From an uncultured Verrucomicrobiae bacterium (GTDB taxonomy: Bacteria; Verrucomicrobiota; Verrucomicrobiia; Limisphaerales; UBA1096), in NCBI GenBank assembly GCA_937770485.1, contig CALJHX010000007.1, forward strand, positions 1 to 64,000: 64,000 nt of DNA. The letters run 5' to 3'. Of the stretch, positions 49,002 to 57,970 are shown piece after piece. The translations under genes were made by a program, and so were the position numbers. Positions within the stretch are counted from its first letter, which is position 1, and each line of letters begins with the position of its first letter. The notes below the pieces were generated by a model. That model saw only the letters and a list, made by a program, of their open reading frames with translations, had not been told where the DNA came from and searched no databases.

Positions 49002-50724
49002 CCCTTCCTTCTTAGCCAGCAAACGATACCACGATCTAGACGCCCTACGGGCGTTTGCCATGCTGCTTGGGATTGGGCTGCACGGCTTCATGTCTTTTGT
49101 GCCAATCCCGCTACCAGTCTGGCCCGCACAGGATGTCAACCAGCACAACGGCTTCCTGTTTGCGCTACACGCCATACACGGCTTCCGGTTGCAGCTCTTC
49201 TTTTTAGTCAGCGGTTTTTTTACAGCAATGATGTTCCGGCAGCGCGGACTGCGAGGACTGATCAATCATCGGGCCAAGCGCATCCTACTCCCTCTGGTGG
49301 TTTTCACAATTCTCCTTAGCCCCGCCATCATTAGCATCGGGATTTACGGCAACGCCCTCAGCGCGAAGCGCGAAGGCGGCGAGACAATCTGGTCAGCGGC
49401 TAAGTCGGGTGATGTCAACGCGATCCACCGGCACTTGGCCGAGGGGTCCGATGCAAGCCAGCCGGACGCCGCCGGACTCACTCCCCTCTCGTGGGCGGCG
49501 CTGCTTGGCCAAGCGGAAGCCGCCGAGGAACTCATCGATAGCGGTGCGGATGTTCACGCCACTGACAACGACGGCGCCACCGCACTTCACTGCGCCGCGT
49601 TTATGGGCGAAGCCGCAATGGTCCGACTGTTGGTCAAGAGCGGGGCTAACATTAACGCCCTCAGTGATGATGGAGGCACGCCGCTCTCTGCAATCCAAAC
49701 GGACGAAATAACCACCGAGTTCATTACATGGTTACTGCAGATACCCGTGGATTTAAAGAAAGTTGCCGCTGGTCGTATTGAAATCGGTGAGTTTTTGAAA
49801 GCCAAGGGGGCCCTCCCGAGCCAAGCTTTGATCGAGGATCCGATGGCTTGGCTCTATCCGCTCGTTCCTGGCTTCAAAACGATTCTCGATCAGCTGCCCG
49901 ACTGGGCTCAGGTTGCCGCGATTGCGCTGGCCATCAATTGGCTACTCGCGATCATTCCTATCTTTCAGCACCTGTGGTTTCTCTATTACCTCGTTTTGCT
50001 GATAACCGGTTACGCCGTGGTGACCTGGGTCGCGCGTAAACTTAACTGGAACCCGTTACCAGCGTGGATCGTCGATTCGCCACTGCGCCTGATATGGCTC
50101 GTGCCACTGACATTTGTCCCGCAGTTTTTCATGGTGACCGACTTCGGTCCGGACACCGCCGCGAGCCCCATCCCTTGGCCTCCCATGCTGGCGTACTATG
50201 CGGTCTTCTTTGGCTTTGGCGCGCTATGCCACGGTCAAAAAGCATTCGAGAATAGTATCGGTCGCCGTTGGCCGGTGTACATGCTGCTCGCCCTCCCAGC
50301 ACTACTGCTAGCGCTGCATTGGTATGAGCTTCGTGGCGGCATTTTCGTCACAAGTGAGTCGAAAGAATTGTCCCAGTTGTTGTACAACAACCTGCTTTGT
50401 ACATTGTTCACGGTGCTCTATGCATGGTTGATGATCTTTGGCTTCATCGGGATGTTCCGACAGTTTTTCTCCAAAGGAAACCGATGCATCCGCTACATGT
50501 CCGACTCATCATACTGGCTGTATGTGATGCATCTGCCGCCAATCATGTTACTACAAATCTGGATGAGCGGTTGGCCTTGGCCAAGCGCGATCAAGTTCCT
50601 CGCTATCTGCATGGTCAGCACGGGGGTGCTGCTCCTGATCTACGAGTACGCCGTCCGCTACACATTGATAGGCACAATGCTCAACGGGAAAAAAACCCGG
50701 TACAACCCTAACAGCTTCGGGTGA
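48994..50724 (+). CDS. Acyltransferase_3/OpgC-like membrane protein with an internal ankyrin module
   Basis: RYHDLDALRAFAMLLGIGLHGF and later TMs (IFQHLWFLYYLVLLI, SDSSYWLYVMHLPPIMLLQ) interrupted by ankyrins (ETIWSAAKSGDVNAIHRHLAEG... about 49375-49818). Confidence 0.88.
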   Translation: MNSPSFLASKRYHDLDALRAFAMLLGIGLHGFMSFVPIPLPVWPAQDVNQHNGFLFALHAIHGFRLQLFFLVSGFFTAMMFRQRGLRGLINHRAKRILLPLVVFTILLSPAIISIGIYGNALSAKREGGETIWSAAKSGDVNAIHRHLAEGSDASQPDAAGLTPLSWAALLGQAEAAEELIDSGADVHATDNDGATALHCAAFMGEAAMVRLLVKSGANINALSDDGGTPLSAIQTDEITTEFITWLLQIPVDLKKVAAGRIEIGEFLKAKGALPSQALIEDPMAWLYPLVPGFKTILDQLPDWAQVAAIALAINWLLAIIPIFQHLWFLYYLVLLITGYAVVTWVARKLNWNPLPAWIVDSPLRLIWLVPLTFVPQFFMVTDFGPDTAASPIPWPPMLAYYAVFFGFGALCHGQKAFENSIGRRWPVYMLLALPALLLALHWYELRGGIFVTSESKELSQLLYNNLLCTLFTVLYAWLMIFGFIGMFRQFFSKGNRCIRYMSDSSYWLYVMHLPPIMLLQIWMSGWPWPSAIKFLAICMVSTGVLLLIYEYAVRYTLIGTMLNGKKTRYNPNSFG

Positions 50725-50815
50725 AGTATTGCGCCTGGCACCCTAGGCCGCTACCGTGCGCCGCAGTGCTCTGCGGCACCCCTACCCCGGCAAAAGCGTA
50801 AGCCTGGATTTAACC

Positions 50816-51502
50816 ATGAACATTTTAAAACCCATGTGGAAAGCATTCGATATTGCCCTTGCGATGTCGGGGCTCCGGCTGGATGCCGGTCGTTATCTTT
50901 TTGCATGGATTCCGTTGCTTGGCGCGAGCGTCTGGCTGGGTTATCAGGCTGAGAGATCCGAGTGGCTTGTTCAGTACGCTATCAGCACATGGGTGTTTTA
51001 CTACGTTGGCATAAGCCTGATTCTCGGCACACGAATTAAGAGTGTTATGCTCAAAAAATTTGGTGCAAATAATGCCACTAAATTGTACGACATGATTTGC
51101 GGCCTGATGTTTTTCAATATCGGCTTAGGTGTTGCAGTAGTATCCCTACATTACGATGCGGCTATTCCAATGCCGCCGGCCATAAAATGGAGCCTTTTCG
51201 TCCTACTTACTGTGGTCGGTTTTGGAATCAAGTTTTGGGCAACATGGATCGTGGGCATAAATACTTATTATTTTCACGATTTGTTTTTGGAAAAATCTCA
51301 CGGCGAGTATACCGCTCGCGGCCCTTACAGGCGGTTGGCAAATCCAATGTACGGCGTCGGAAATTTCCATGCCTACGGCCCTGCTTTGATTACGGGATCC
51401 CTTATAGGCCTGTCGTTTGCACTTGCTTGCCACATGGGGATTTACGCATTCTACTTCATCGTCGAAAAACCATTCATCCGGCGAATATACCAATCCGACT
51501 AA
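50816..51502 (+). CDS. Integral membrane protein, possible isoprenylcysteine/phospholipid methyltransferase-like
   Basis: Multi-TM; C-terminal EYTARGPYRRLANPMYGVGNFHAYGPALITGS resembles the ICMT/PEMT RHPxY-type region. ATG at 50816 preferred over upstream GTG. Confidence 0.62.
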   Translation: MNILKPMWKAFDIALAMSGLRLDAGRYLFAWIPLLGASVWLGYQAERSEWLVQYAISTWVFYYVGISLILGTRIKSVMLKKFGANNATKLYDMICGLMFFNIGLGVAVVSLHYDAAIPMPPAIKWSLFVLLTVVGFGIKFWATWIVGINTYYFHDLFLEKSHGEYTARGPYRRLANPMYGVGNFHAYGPALITGSLIGLSFALACHMGIYAFYFIVEKPFIRRIYQSD

Positions 51503-51637
51503 GCCTTGAAAGCCGCCACTTATGCGGCAATAATCACGGCTGTAGCCACTCGGGACACCCTATCTCAACATAGCTTTTACGCGGGCCAGTTGTATTTAGC
51601 GGGAATAAAATCCGGGCCTGCGCGTAGTTGTATGTGA

Positions 51638-52153
51638 GTGACTGGTTTAAGGCTCAGACAAAACCTAAAGCTTAAGGATACTGACCTGGAGTCGCTGTCC
51701 TATCAGGGCTTTGGTGTTGCTATGCAGCTGCTAAAACACCGTGAAGATGCCTTAGATGTGGTGCAGGAATCTCTGCGAAAGCTCGTGCATGGCGGCCAGT
51801 ACAACGGAAAGCTTGGAACGCACCGATCCTGGTTTTTGATGGTCGTGCGGAACGGATCGTTGGATGTTCTACGCCGACGAAAGCCACACGACCCTGAGGC
51901 CTTGGCTAATCAAGCGGACAACAATAAAACCCCCGACGTTGCAACCGAGCGGAATGAACTGACAGAACTCCTAAAACAGGAGTTGAATTCCATGCCGCAG
52001 GATCAACAGGAAATTATCCTGCTTCGTGATCATCAGGACTTGAGCTACGCCGAAATCGCCGATGTGCTGGCCCTGCCTGCCGGCACGGTTATGAGCCGCC
52101 TGCACCGGGCTCGAAATGAACTAAGAAACCGTATGAAGAAGTATCTGCAATGA
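51638..52153 (+). CDS. ECF-type RNA polymerase sigma factor
   Basis: HREDALDVVQESLRKLVHGGQYNGKLGTHRSWFLMVVRNGSLDVLRRRK; ILLRDHQDLSYAEIADVLALPAGTVMSRLHRARNELR. Confidence 0.94.
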   Translation: MTGLRLRQNLKLKDTDLESLSYQGFGVAMQLLKHREDALDVVQESLRKLVHGGQYNGKLGTHRSWFLMVVRNGSLDVLRRRKPHDPEALANQADNNKTPDVATERNELTELLKQELNSMPQDQQEIILLRDHQDLSYAEIADVLALPAGTVMSRLHRARNELRNRMKKYLQ

Positions 52154-52602
52154 AACACGACTGCCAAGAAACCGAACTGTTAATTTCCGGCTACCTCGAT
52201 GGGGAACTGACCCAGTCCGACAGGCAGCGTGTGGATTTGATCTTGGAAGATTGCAGACAATGCACCGAAACTTACCAGGAAATGAAGAAATTCCGGGAAG
52301 GTGTGGGCGATATTCCTTTCGATAAACTGACTAAAAAAGAGAAAATGACCGTGAATAAATACGTAACAACAAACACGTGGGCAAACGTTGGGCAACTCAT
52401 GTTCATTATCCCTTTAATCCTTCTTTACGGAACCGGGGCGTTCCTTATGGTCGCCGGTGTGATCAATGACACGGAAGCCCCGTTATGGCTCAAGATCGGG
52501 CTACCTTCTATCATCTGTGGTCTCGGATTGATGGTCTTTACCGTGGTGGTCCAACGCATAAAAGCACACAAGACGGACAAGTATAAGGACGTCCAAATTT
52601 GA
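52150..52602 (+). CDS. Zinc-finger anti-sigma factor (zf-HC2-like) with two TMs and a KTDKYKDVQI tail
   Basis: HDCQETELLISGYLDGELTQSDRQRVDLILEDCRQC; overlaps the sigma gene by 4 nt; C-terminus IGLPSIICGLGLMVFTVVVQRIKAHKTDKYKDVQI. Confidence 0.86.
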   Translation: MKHDCQETELLISGYLDGELTQSDRQRVDLILEDCRQCTETYQEMKKFREGVGDIPFDKLTKKEKMTVNKYVTTNTWANVGQLMFIIPLILLYGTGAFLMVAGVINDTEAPLWLKIGLPSIICGLGLMVFTVVVQRIKAHKTDKYKDVQI

Positions 52603-53450
52603 TGAAACATCCATTCGAAGCATTTATTGTAGGTCTGTTCTTTGCTGCAACCATCGTGGCACAGGAACCCGACGCCGGACCGGCCTCTCCAGGGGACGAC
52701 ATCTGGACAGCGGCTCGCAAAGGCGATCTGACGGCACTTCAGCAACATATAAATGCCGGGATTGATATTGAAGCTCAGGATGAAGAGCATGAGTCCACTC
52801 CACTTCATCACGCTGCCTATTATGGTCAGGTTGAAACGGTGAAATGGCTTGTCGAAAAAGGCGCGGGGAAAAACGCACGCAACAACGATGGGATCACCCC
52901 ATTGGATGCTGCCTATGCTCGAATAGAATCCGATGAGTTTGACAGTGATGCCCGAAAGGCCAAGCGGGAAGTCGGCGAATACCTTGACAGTATCGGCGCG
53001 GAAAAAAAAGAAGTCCATTGGTATGATTTTTTGTGCTGCTTTAGTTGTCCGGCGTTGTTCATTTTCGGCATCCTTTACGCTGCATTCACCAAGCCCAAGC
53101 GGGAGGAGATTCCGACACCCTCAAAGCCGATCATGGTGACGACATCGCCTCAAATCGCCGGTAAAAAAGTAGTGCGCACGCTCGGACTGGTCCGGGGTAA
53201 TACCATTCGTGCCCGACATCTTGGGCGGGATATCATGGCTGGACTTCGGAATATCGTTGGGGGTGAGGTAACTGATTATGGAAAATTATTGGCTGAAAGC
53301 CGCGAACAGGCTCTCGACAGAATGTTGGCACAGGCCGATGAACTTGGAGCCAACGCTGTTATAGGCTTGCAGTTCCAGACCTCGGTCGTGATGGCAGGCG
53401 CTGCAGAAATGATGGCCTTTGGAACAGCAGTCGTGGCGGAAGATGCTTAA
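52602..53450 (+). CDS. Ankyrin-repeat / TM / YbjQ-domain fusion protein
   Basis: DIWTAARKGDLTALQQHINAGIDIEAQDEEHESTPLHHAAYYGQ...; TM FLCCFSCPALFIFGILYAAF; YbjQ-like VRTLGLVRGNTIRARHLGRDIMAGLRNIVGGEVTDYGKLLAESREQALDRMLAQADELGANAVIGLQFQTS. Confidence 0.86.
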   Translation: MKHPFEAFIVGLFFAATIVAQEPDAGPASPGDDIWTAARKGDLTALQQHINAGIDIEAQDEEHESTPLHHAAYYGQVETVKWLVEKGAGKNARNNDGITPLDAAYARIESDEFDSDARKAKREVGEYLDSIGAEKKEVHWYDFLCCFSCPALFIFGILYAAFTKPKREEIPTPSKPIMVTTSPQIAGKKVVRTLGLVRGNTIRARHLGRDIMAGLRNIVGGEVTDYGKLLAESREQALDRMLAQADELGANAVIGLQFQTSVVMAGAAEMMAFGTAVVAEDA

Positions 53451-53471
53451 ACACCTCAAAGACCAGATATT

Positions 53472-53753
53472 GTGAGTGAAAAAAAACTTGCGGAATCGGG
53501 GTCCAATATTGGTCAGTTCCTGCCCATTTTCGGCTGGATTCTTGTTTACGGTGTCGGCGCCTTTTGGTTATGCCAGGAAGTGATCACTGATGCGGAATTT
53601 GCCCGCACGGCAGATCCGGAGGATAAGGTGCCTTTTTTTATCCACTTCGGTGTGCCAACAATGATCATTGGAATTGGTATTCTGTTTTTTTCGGTGCTCT
53701 TCCAGCGCCTTAAAGCCGCCAAGACCGACAAATACATTGATGTCCAAATTTAA
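53472..53753 (+). CDS. Small two-TM protein with KTDKYIDVQI tail
   Basis: FGVPTMIIGIGILFFSVLFQRLKAAKTDKYIDVQI aligns with the C-terminus of the anti-sigma at 52150..52602. Confidence 0.72.
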   Translation: MSEKKLAESGSNIGQFLPIFGWILVYGVGAFWLCQEVITDAEFARTADPEDKVPFFIHFGVPTMIIGIGILFFSVLFQRLKAAKTDKYIDVQI

Positions 53754-53755
53754 AT

Positions 53756-54088
53756 ATGAGTGAGACCAATAAAATGATAGTTGTCACAACCCCCACTGTT
53801 CCAGAAAAAACCGTCGTGCGTACGCTTGGCCTTGTTCGTGGTAATACCATCCGTGCGCGCCATGTGGGCAAAGACATCATGGCGGGCCTCCGGAGCATCG
53901 TCGGCGGTGAAGTCACCGAATACGCCAAGTTGCTTGCCGAAAGCCGCGAGCAAGCGATCGACCGTATGACAGATCAGGCCGAAGAACTGGGTGCCAACGC
54001 CATCATTAGCGTGCAGTTTCAAACCTCGGTGATCATGAAGGGTGCCGCTGAGATGATGGCCTACGGCACTGCGGTCGTTGTGGAGTAA
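53756..54088 (+). CDS. YbjQ family protein
   Basis: VRTLGLVRGNTIRARHVGKDIMAGLRSIVGGEVTEYAKLLAESREQAIDRMTDQAEELGANAIISVQFQTSVIMKGAAEMMAYGTAVVVE. Confidence 0.92.
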   Translation: MSETNKMIVVTTPTVPEKTVVRTLGLVRGNTIRARHVGKDIMAGLRSIVGGEVTEYAKLLAESREQAIDRMTDQAEELGANAIISVQFQTSVIMKGAAEMMAYGTAVVVE

Positions 54089-54105
54089 AGGCGCTTGGCC
54101 ACGCG

Positions 54106-55380
54106 CTACTTCTTCTTCGCACCGCCCTTGGGCAGGACATGCATCATACCGCGCATCAGTAGCGCGTGGCCGGGGAATGTACAGACGTACGGGTAATCCC
54201 CCGGCGCCGGTGCCGTGAAGCTGATGACCGATTTCTGCTCATAGTCGATCATAGTCGAGCCCCACAAAATCTTCGGGGTGTCGGGACGCCACTGTTTTTT
54301 GAAGCCATCGTTGGCTAGCAGAATGGCGAGTTTAGCCACCTCGTCGGCTGTGCCTGGCTTGACGATGAGAAGGTTGTGCGGCGGGAAGTCGTTGTTAATG
54401 AAAGTCAGCTGCACCTGCTTACCGGTCTCGACGCTGAACTCTTTTTTGTCGTAAAGCATCTTGTCCTGCACGGTGCTGATAGTGATACGAAATGGCTTTT
54501 CTCGCTTGGCACCACTCGCTGCCATATCGAGTGAATAAAAGCCGGTGCGTGCAGTGACATAGAGCGTCTTTAAATCCTTGCCCCCGAAAACGACGTTGGC
54601 GGGATTCTCTGGAAATTTAAGATCCCCGATCTGGTTACCTTCCGGGCTAAACACTTTTACGCTACCAGAGGTGAGGTACACGTTGCCATGTTGGTCGAGC
54701 GTCATGCCATCCGAACCGCTTTCGCAAAACAATTCACGGTTCTTCAGCGTGCCGTCGGACTGAATGTCGTAGCGGTATATTTTTTTGTCGCCGATATCGG
54801 CAATGTAGAGTGTCGAGTCGTCCGGCGTACCGACGAGTCCGTTCGGGCGCTTGAAACCATCTGCCACGCGGATCACTTCTCCCCCAGGAGGGATATAGTA
54901 CACATGTTCCCCGTCCTGCGTGTGCTCAGTGTTGCCGTAGTTGGGGTCTGAGAAATAAACCCCGCCCTTTCCATCAATCCACAGGTCGTTTGGTTTGTTA
55001 AACTTGTTACCACCGTATCTCTTCGCCAGAGAATTGGAATCGCTACCATCAGAGGTGTAGGCCGTGACGCGCTTGGCCAAGCCCTGACAGGCATAAAGGC
55101 TGCCATCCTCAGCGAAGAATAGGCCGTTGGCCCCGTTGGAATCCTCGGCAAATGTAGAGAGTTTCCTGTCGGCGACCGACCATTTATGGATCTGGTTGTT
55201 CGGGATGTCGGTGAAATATACATCGCCGTTGGCCGCCACGGCCGGCCCCTCTGTGAACTTGAAGCCGCCGGCCAGCTTGACCGGCTTGGCTCCCGGCGCA
55301 ACGAGTTCCGCCGCGCTGCCCACGATTGGCCAAGCGAGCGCCGCAAGAAGCATGAAGGGGTTTCTCAACGTAATAACCAT
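54106..55380 (-). CDS. SMP-30/gluconolactonase-type beta-propeller fused to a C-terminal cupredoxin
   Basis: FKFTEGPAVAANGDVYFTDIPNNQIHKWS; DLWIDGKGGVYFSDPNYG; C-terminal LTFINNDFPPHNLLIVKPG...DYPYVCTFPGHALLMRGMMHVL (azurin-like Cu ligands). Confidence 0.88.
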   Translation of the reverse strand: MVITLRNPFMLLAALAWPIVGSAAELVAPGAKPVKLAGGFKFTEGPAVAANGDVYFTDIPNNQIHKWSVADRKLSTFAEDSNGANGLFFAEDGSLYACQGLAKRVTAYTSDGSDSNSLAKRYGGNKFNKPNDLWIDGKGGVYFSDPNYGNTEHTQDGEHVYYIPPGGEVIRVADGFKRPNGLVGTPDDSTLYIADIGDKKIYRYDIQSDGTLKNRELFCESGSDGMTLDQHGNVYLTSGSVKVFSPEGNQIGDLKFPENPANVVFGGKDLKTLYVTARTGFYSLDMAASGAKREKPFRITISTVQDKMLYDKKEFSVETGKQVQLTFINNDFPPHNLLIVKPGTADEVAKLAILLANDGFKKQWRPDTPKILWGSTMIDYEQKSVISFTAPAPGDYPYVCTFPGHALLMRGMMHVLPKGGAKKK

Positions 55381-55389
55381 CCGCTTGAC

Positions 55390-57813
55390 TTAGAGATTAT
55401 TGTCCCAAAACTGCTTCACGGTCTTGGCGGAGATGCGGGCGTGCTCCACGGGCGAGTTGAGTACCTGCTGTAGCAACGCCTCGTTCTTCTTGTCGTTGCG
55501 CTGGTAAATCCAAAGCGCCTCCAGAAAATGATGGGCGTCCTCCTTGGCCTTGGGATCGAGCTGCGCGATCCACTTGTCCGTGGCGTCGAGCACCTTGCCG
55601 CTCGGGTGTTCGGACAACTCCACGCGGGCGCGCTGCCGGATGCCGTTGATTGGGTGCTTGAGCAGGTCGAGCAGGTCGCCGATCGACTCGCCGTCCACGT
55701 TCATGTGCTTGGAAAGTTCGCGGCCCTCGTAGGTCACGCGGTAAATGCGGCCGTGCGTCTTGTTGCGGTTCGGGTCGCGGACGTTGTGCTGCATGTGGCC
55801 GACGATGACATTCTGCCAGTCAGAAACGTACAACGCACCATCGTCGCCAATCTCGAAGTCGGTCGGTCGCAGGTTTCGATCTTCGGAGACGAGCAAGTCG
55901 TGCGTCTCGGTGCCCCAGACATCGCCCTCGTCATCGTATTCCATCGTGTACTGCTTGATGCCAAGGAATCCGATAGCGTTTAAAATAAGAAAGTTCCCGT
56001 TGTTTTCCTCGGGGAAATGGTCGCTGGAGAGGATGCCGCTCGAGCAGACCGGGCGAACGGTTTTCTTTAACAGCGTCTGCATCTTGAAGCCGCCCTTGCC
56101 GTTGGGGCGAACTTGGTAGGCGCGGCCGCCGGTGCCGTCGGTGGCGTAGTGGTAGCCCCAGTAGTCGAAGCTGATGCCGTGCGGGTTCGGGCTGTTGTTG
56201 GCGTGATGCGAGAACTTGAACGTGCGCGGGTTAAATCGATACATCGCCGAGGCAGTGTCTTTGCGCGGCCCGCTCCACGGGGTCTCGACATTGCTGACGT
56301 GGAACACGCCGCGTTGGTAATAAATGTAACCACCCGGCCCGTAAACGAGGTTGTTCGCGGCATGATGCGTGTCGGCAGAATCGAGCCCGTGGAGCAAGCG
56401 CTCTCTTACGTCGGCCACGTCGTCGCCGTCGGTGTCTTTGAGGTAAATCAGATCCGGCGCGCTGGCGACGATGACGCCGCCGTTCCAAAACTCGAAGCCA
56501 GTTGGGTTTTGCACCTTGGCAAACGTGATTATTTTATCGGCAACGCCGTCGCGGTTTTCGTCCGGCAAAATGACGAGCGCGTCGTTGGTTTGCTTGAGCG
56601 GCTCCCACTTGGGATACGTCGGCCAGACAGCGGCCCAGAGGCGGCCCTTCGTATCGACGCCCATCTGCACCGGGTTGATCATGTTGTCGAACATCTCTTC
56701 CGAGGCGAAGACATTGGCCTTCATCTTCGGCGCGAGCTTGAGCTTGGCTAAGGTCTCCTCCGGCTTCAGGTATTTAACGGAGCCTTCCTTGCCGGTATTG
56801 CTGCTTGGCGAGCCTCCTCCCACGTTGGAAATGACCTTCACCGGTGCCGGCACATTGCTGTCGCCGGCCTTGATGGCTTTGCCGTTGGCGGCGGCATGGA
56901 TGACCTTGTCGCGATTGGCCGTCATCACGTCGATCATCTTTAATTCCTGCTGCAACACCTCGCGGTTGGTTTGCTTGTCGTAGAAGGCCAAGCCGGAGCG
57001 GCCACCCCAGACGTCGTTACCGTCCGTGGCGCGGTAGCGGTTGTACCAGTGCCAGTTCTTGTCCAGCACGGCGGCGTTGATCTTGGACAGTTTGCGAGCC
57101 CTCGCTCGAGGCAGTTTGCCAAACAGGCTTTTGTGGATGCCGCGCGCGAGTTGCTTATTGCCTTCGCTTGTCAAGTGAATGCCGTTGATCGTCAGCGGTG
57201 TTTTGCTTCTCGCATAATATTTCTGCGACTGGCCGAACAGATCCACGAACTCAACCCCTTTTTCGTTGGCGACCTGACGGGTGGCTTCTGCGTACTTAGC
57301 TAGACGCTCGTTGTTGGCAACGCCGTCCGGCAGGTTGGCTTGGCCAAGGTTTTCATGGGCGATCGGCGAGAATATCACGACACGCGGGGCGCTCTTACCG
57401 TTGTATTTCTTGCCGTTGATTTCATCAAGCCACTTGACCAAGTCGGCACGGTAGGCGTCAGGGCTGTTGTCGAACGACTCGTTGTAGCCCCAGAACGCGA
57501 GAATCACATCTGCCTTGGAAATCTCAAGATACGCATCGGCACTCGGGAACCCGCTGTTGCGCGGGCGGTTGTTCACTTTGTCGCCGCCGAAGCCGTGATT
57601 GCGAAACACCAGTTCCTTGTCCGGCATGGCGGCTTGCGCGTAGCTCTCGAGCCAACCGTGGTGCTGCATGCGCTCTGCGAGCGCGTTGCCGATGAGGACG
57701 ACATGGTCGCCCTTGTTTAACTCTAGCGCTTGGCTCGTTGTCATGCCAAGCACGGCGGCCGCAGCAAAGCCGAGCAGCGAGATTTTAGGGGTATGGATTC
57801 GTAGGTTCATCAT
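55390..57813 (-). CDS. SGNH/GDSL hydrolase fused to PVC-type membrane-bound dehydrogenase-like propeller
   Basis: GDHVVLIGNALAERMQHHGWLES...FGGDKV...ILAFWGYNESF...GIHLTSEGNKQLA; then MGVDTKGRLWAAVWPTYPKWEP...GYIYYQRGVFHVSNVETPWSG...HGISFDYWGYHYATDGTGG. Confidence 0.88.
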   Translation of the reverse strand: MMNLRIHTPKISLLGFAAAAVLGMTTSQALELNKGDHVVLIGNALAERMQHHGWLESYAQAAMPDKELVFRNHGFGGDKVNNRPRNSGFPSADAYLEISKADVILAFWGYNESFDNSPDAYRADLVKWLDEINGKKYNGKSAPRVVIFSPIAHENLGQANLPDGVANNERLAKYAEATRQVANEKGVEFVDLFGQSQKYYARSKTPLTINGIHLTSEGNKQLARGIHKSLFGKLPRARARKLSKINAAVLDKNWHWYNRYRATDGNDVWGGRSGLAFYDKQTNREVLQQELKMIDVMTANRDKVIHAAANGKAIKAGDSNVPAPVKVISNVGGGSPSSNTGKEGSVKYLKPEETLAKLKLAPKMKANVFASEEMFDNMINPVQMGVDTKGRLWAAVWPTYPKWEPLKQTNDALVILPDENRDGVADKIITFAKVQNPTGFEFWNGGVIVASAPDLIYLKDTDGDDVADVRERLLHGLDSADTHHAANNLVYGPGGYIYYQRGVFHVSNVETPWSGPRKDTASAMYRFNPRTFKFSHHANNSPNPHGISFDYWGYHYATDGTGGRAYQVRPNGKGGFKMQTLLKKTVRPVCSSGILSSDHFPEENNGNFLILNAIGFLGIKQYTMEYDDEGDVWGTETHDLLVSEDRNLRPTDFEIGDDGALYVSDWQNVIVGHMQHNVRDPNRNKTHGRIYRVTYEGRELSKHMNVDGESIGDLLDLLKHPINGIRQRARVELSEHPSGKVLDATDKWIAQLDPKAKEDAHHFLEALWIYQRNDKKNEALLQQVLNSPVEHARISAKTVKQFWDNNL

Positions 57814-57970
57814 CTCTAAAATGTTATTCAGTAATTCTCTTAGGAAAAACGCAGGAACGTTGCCCCTCCATCTCAGGGAGACAGACGCCCATGCGGTTTA
57901 AACATTCAAACTGGGCGGGAGTGTTACCAGCCATCTCCCCCGGAGTAAACCGCGAAAACCGTGCCTCAAT

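Noticed and set aside
32143-54088. Anti-phage defence island
   Set aside because: No nuclease, restriction-modification, toxin-antitoxin or NTPase effector recognised; gene content points to envelope and extracellular functions.
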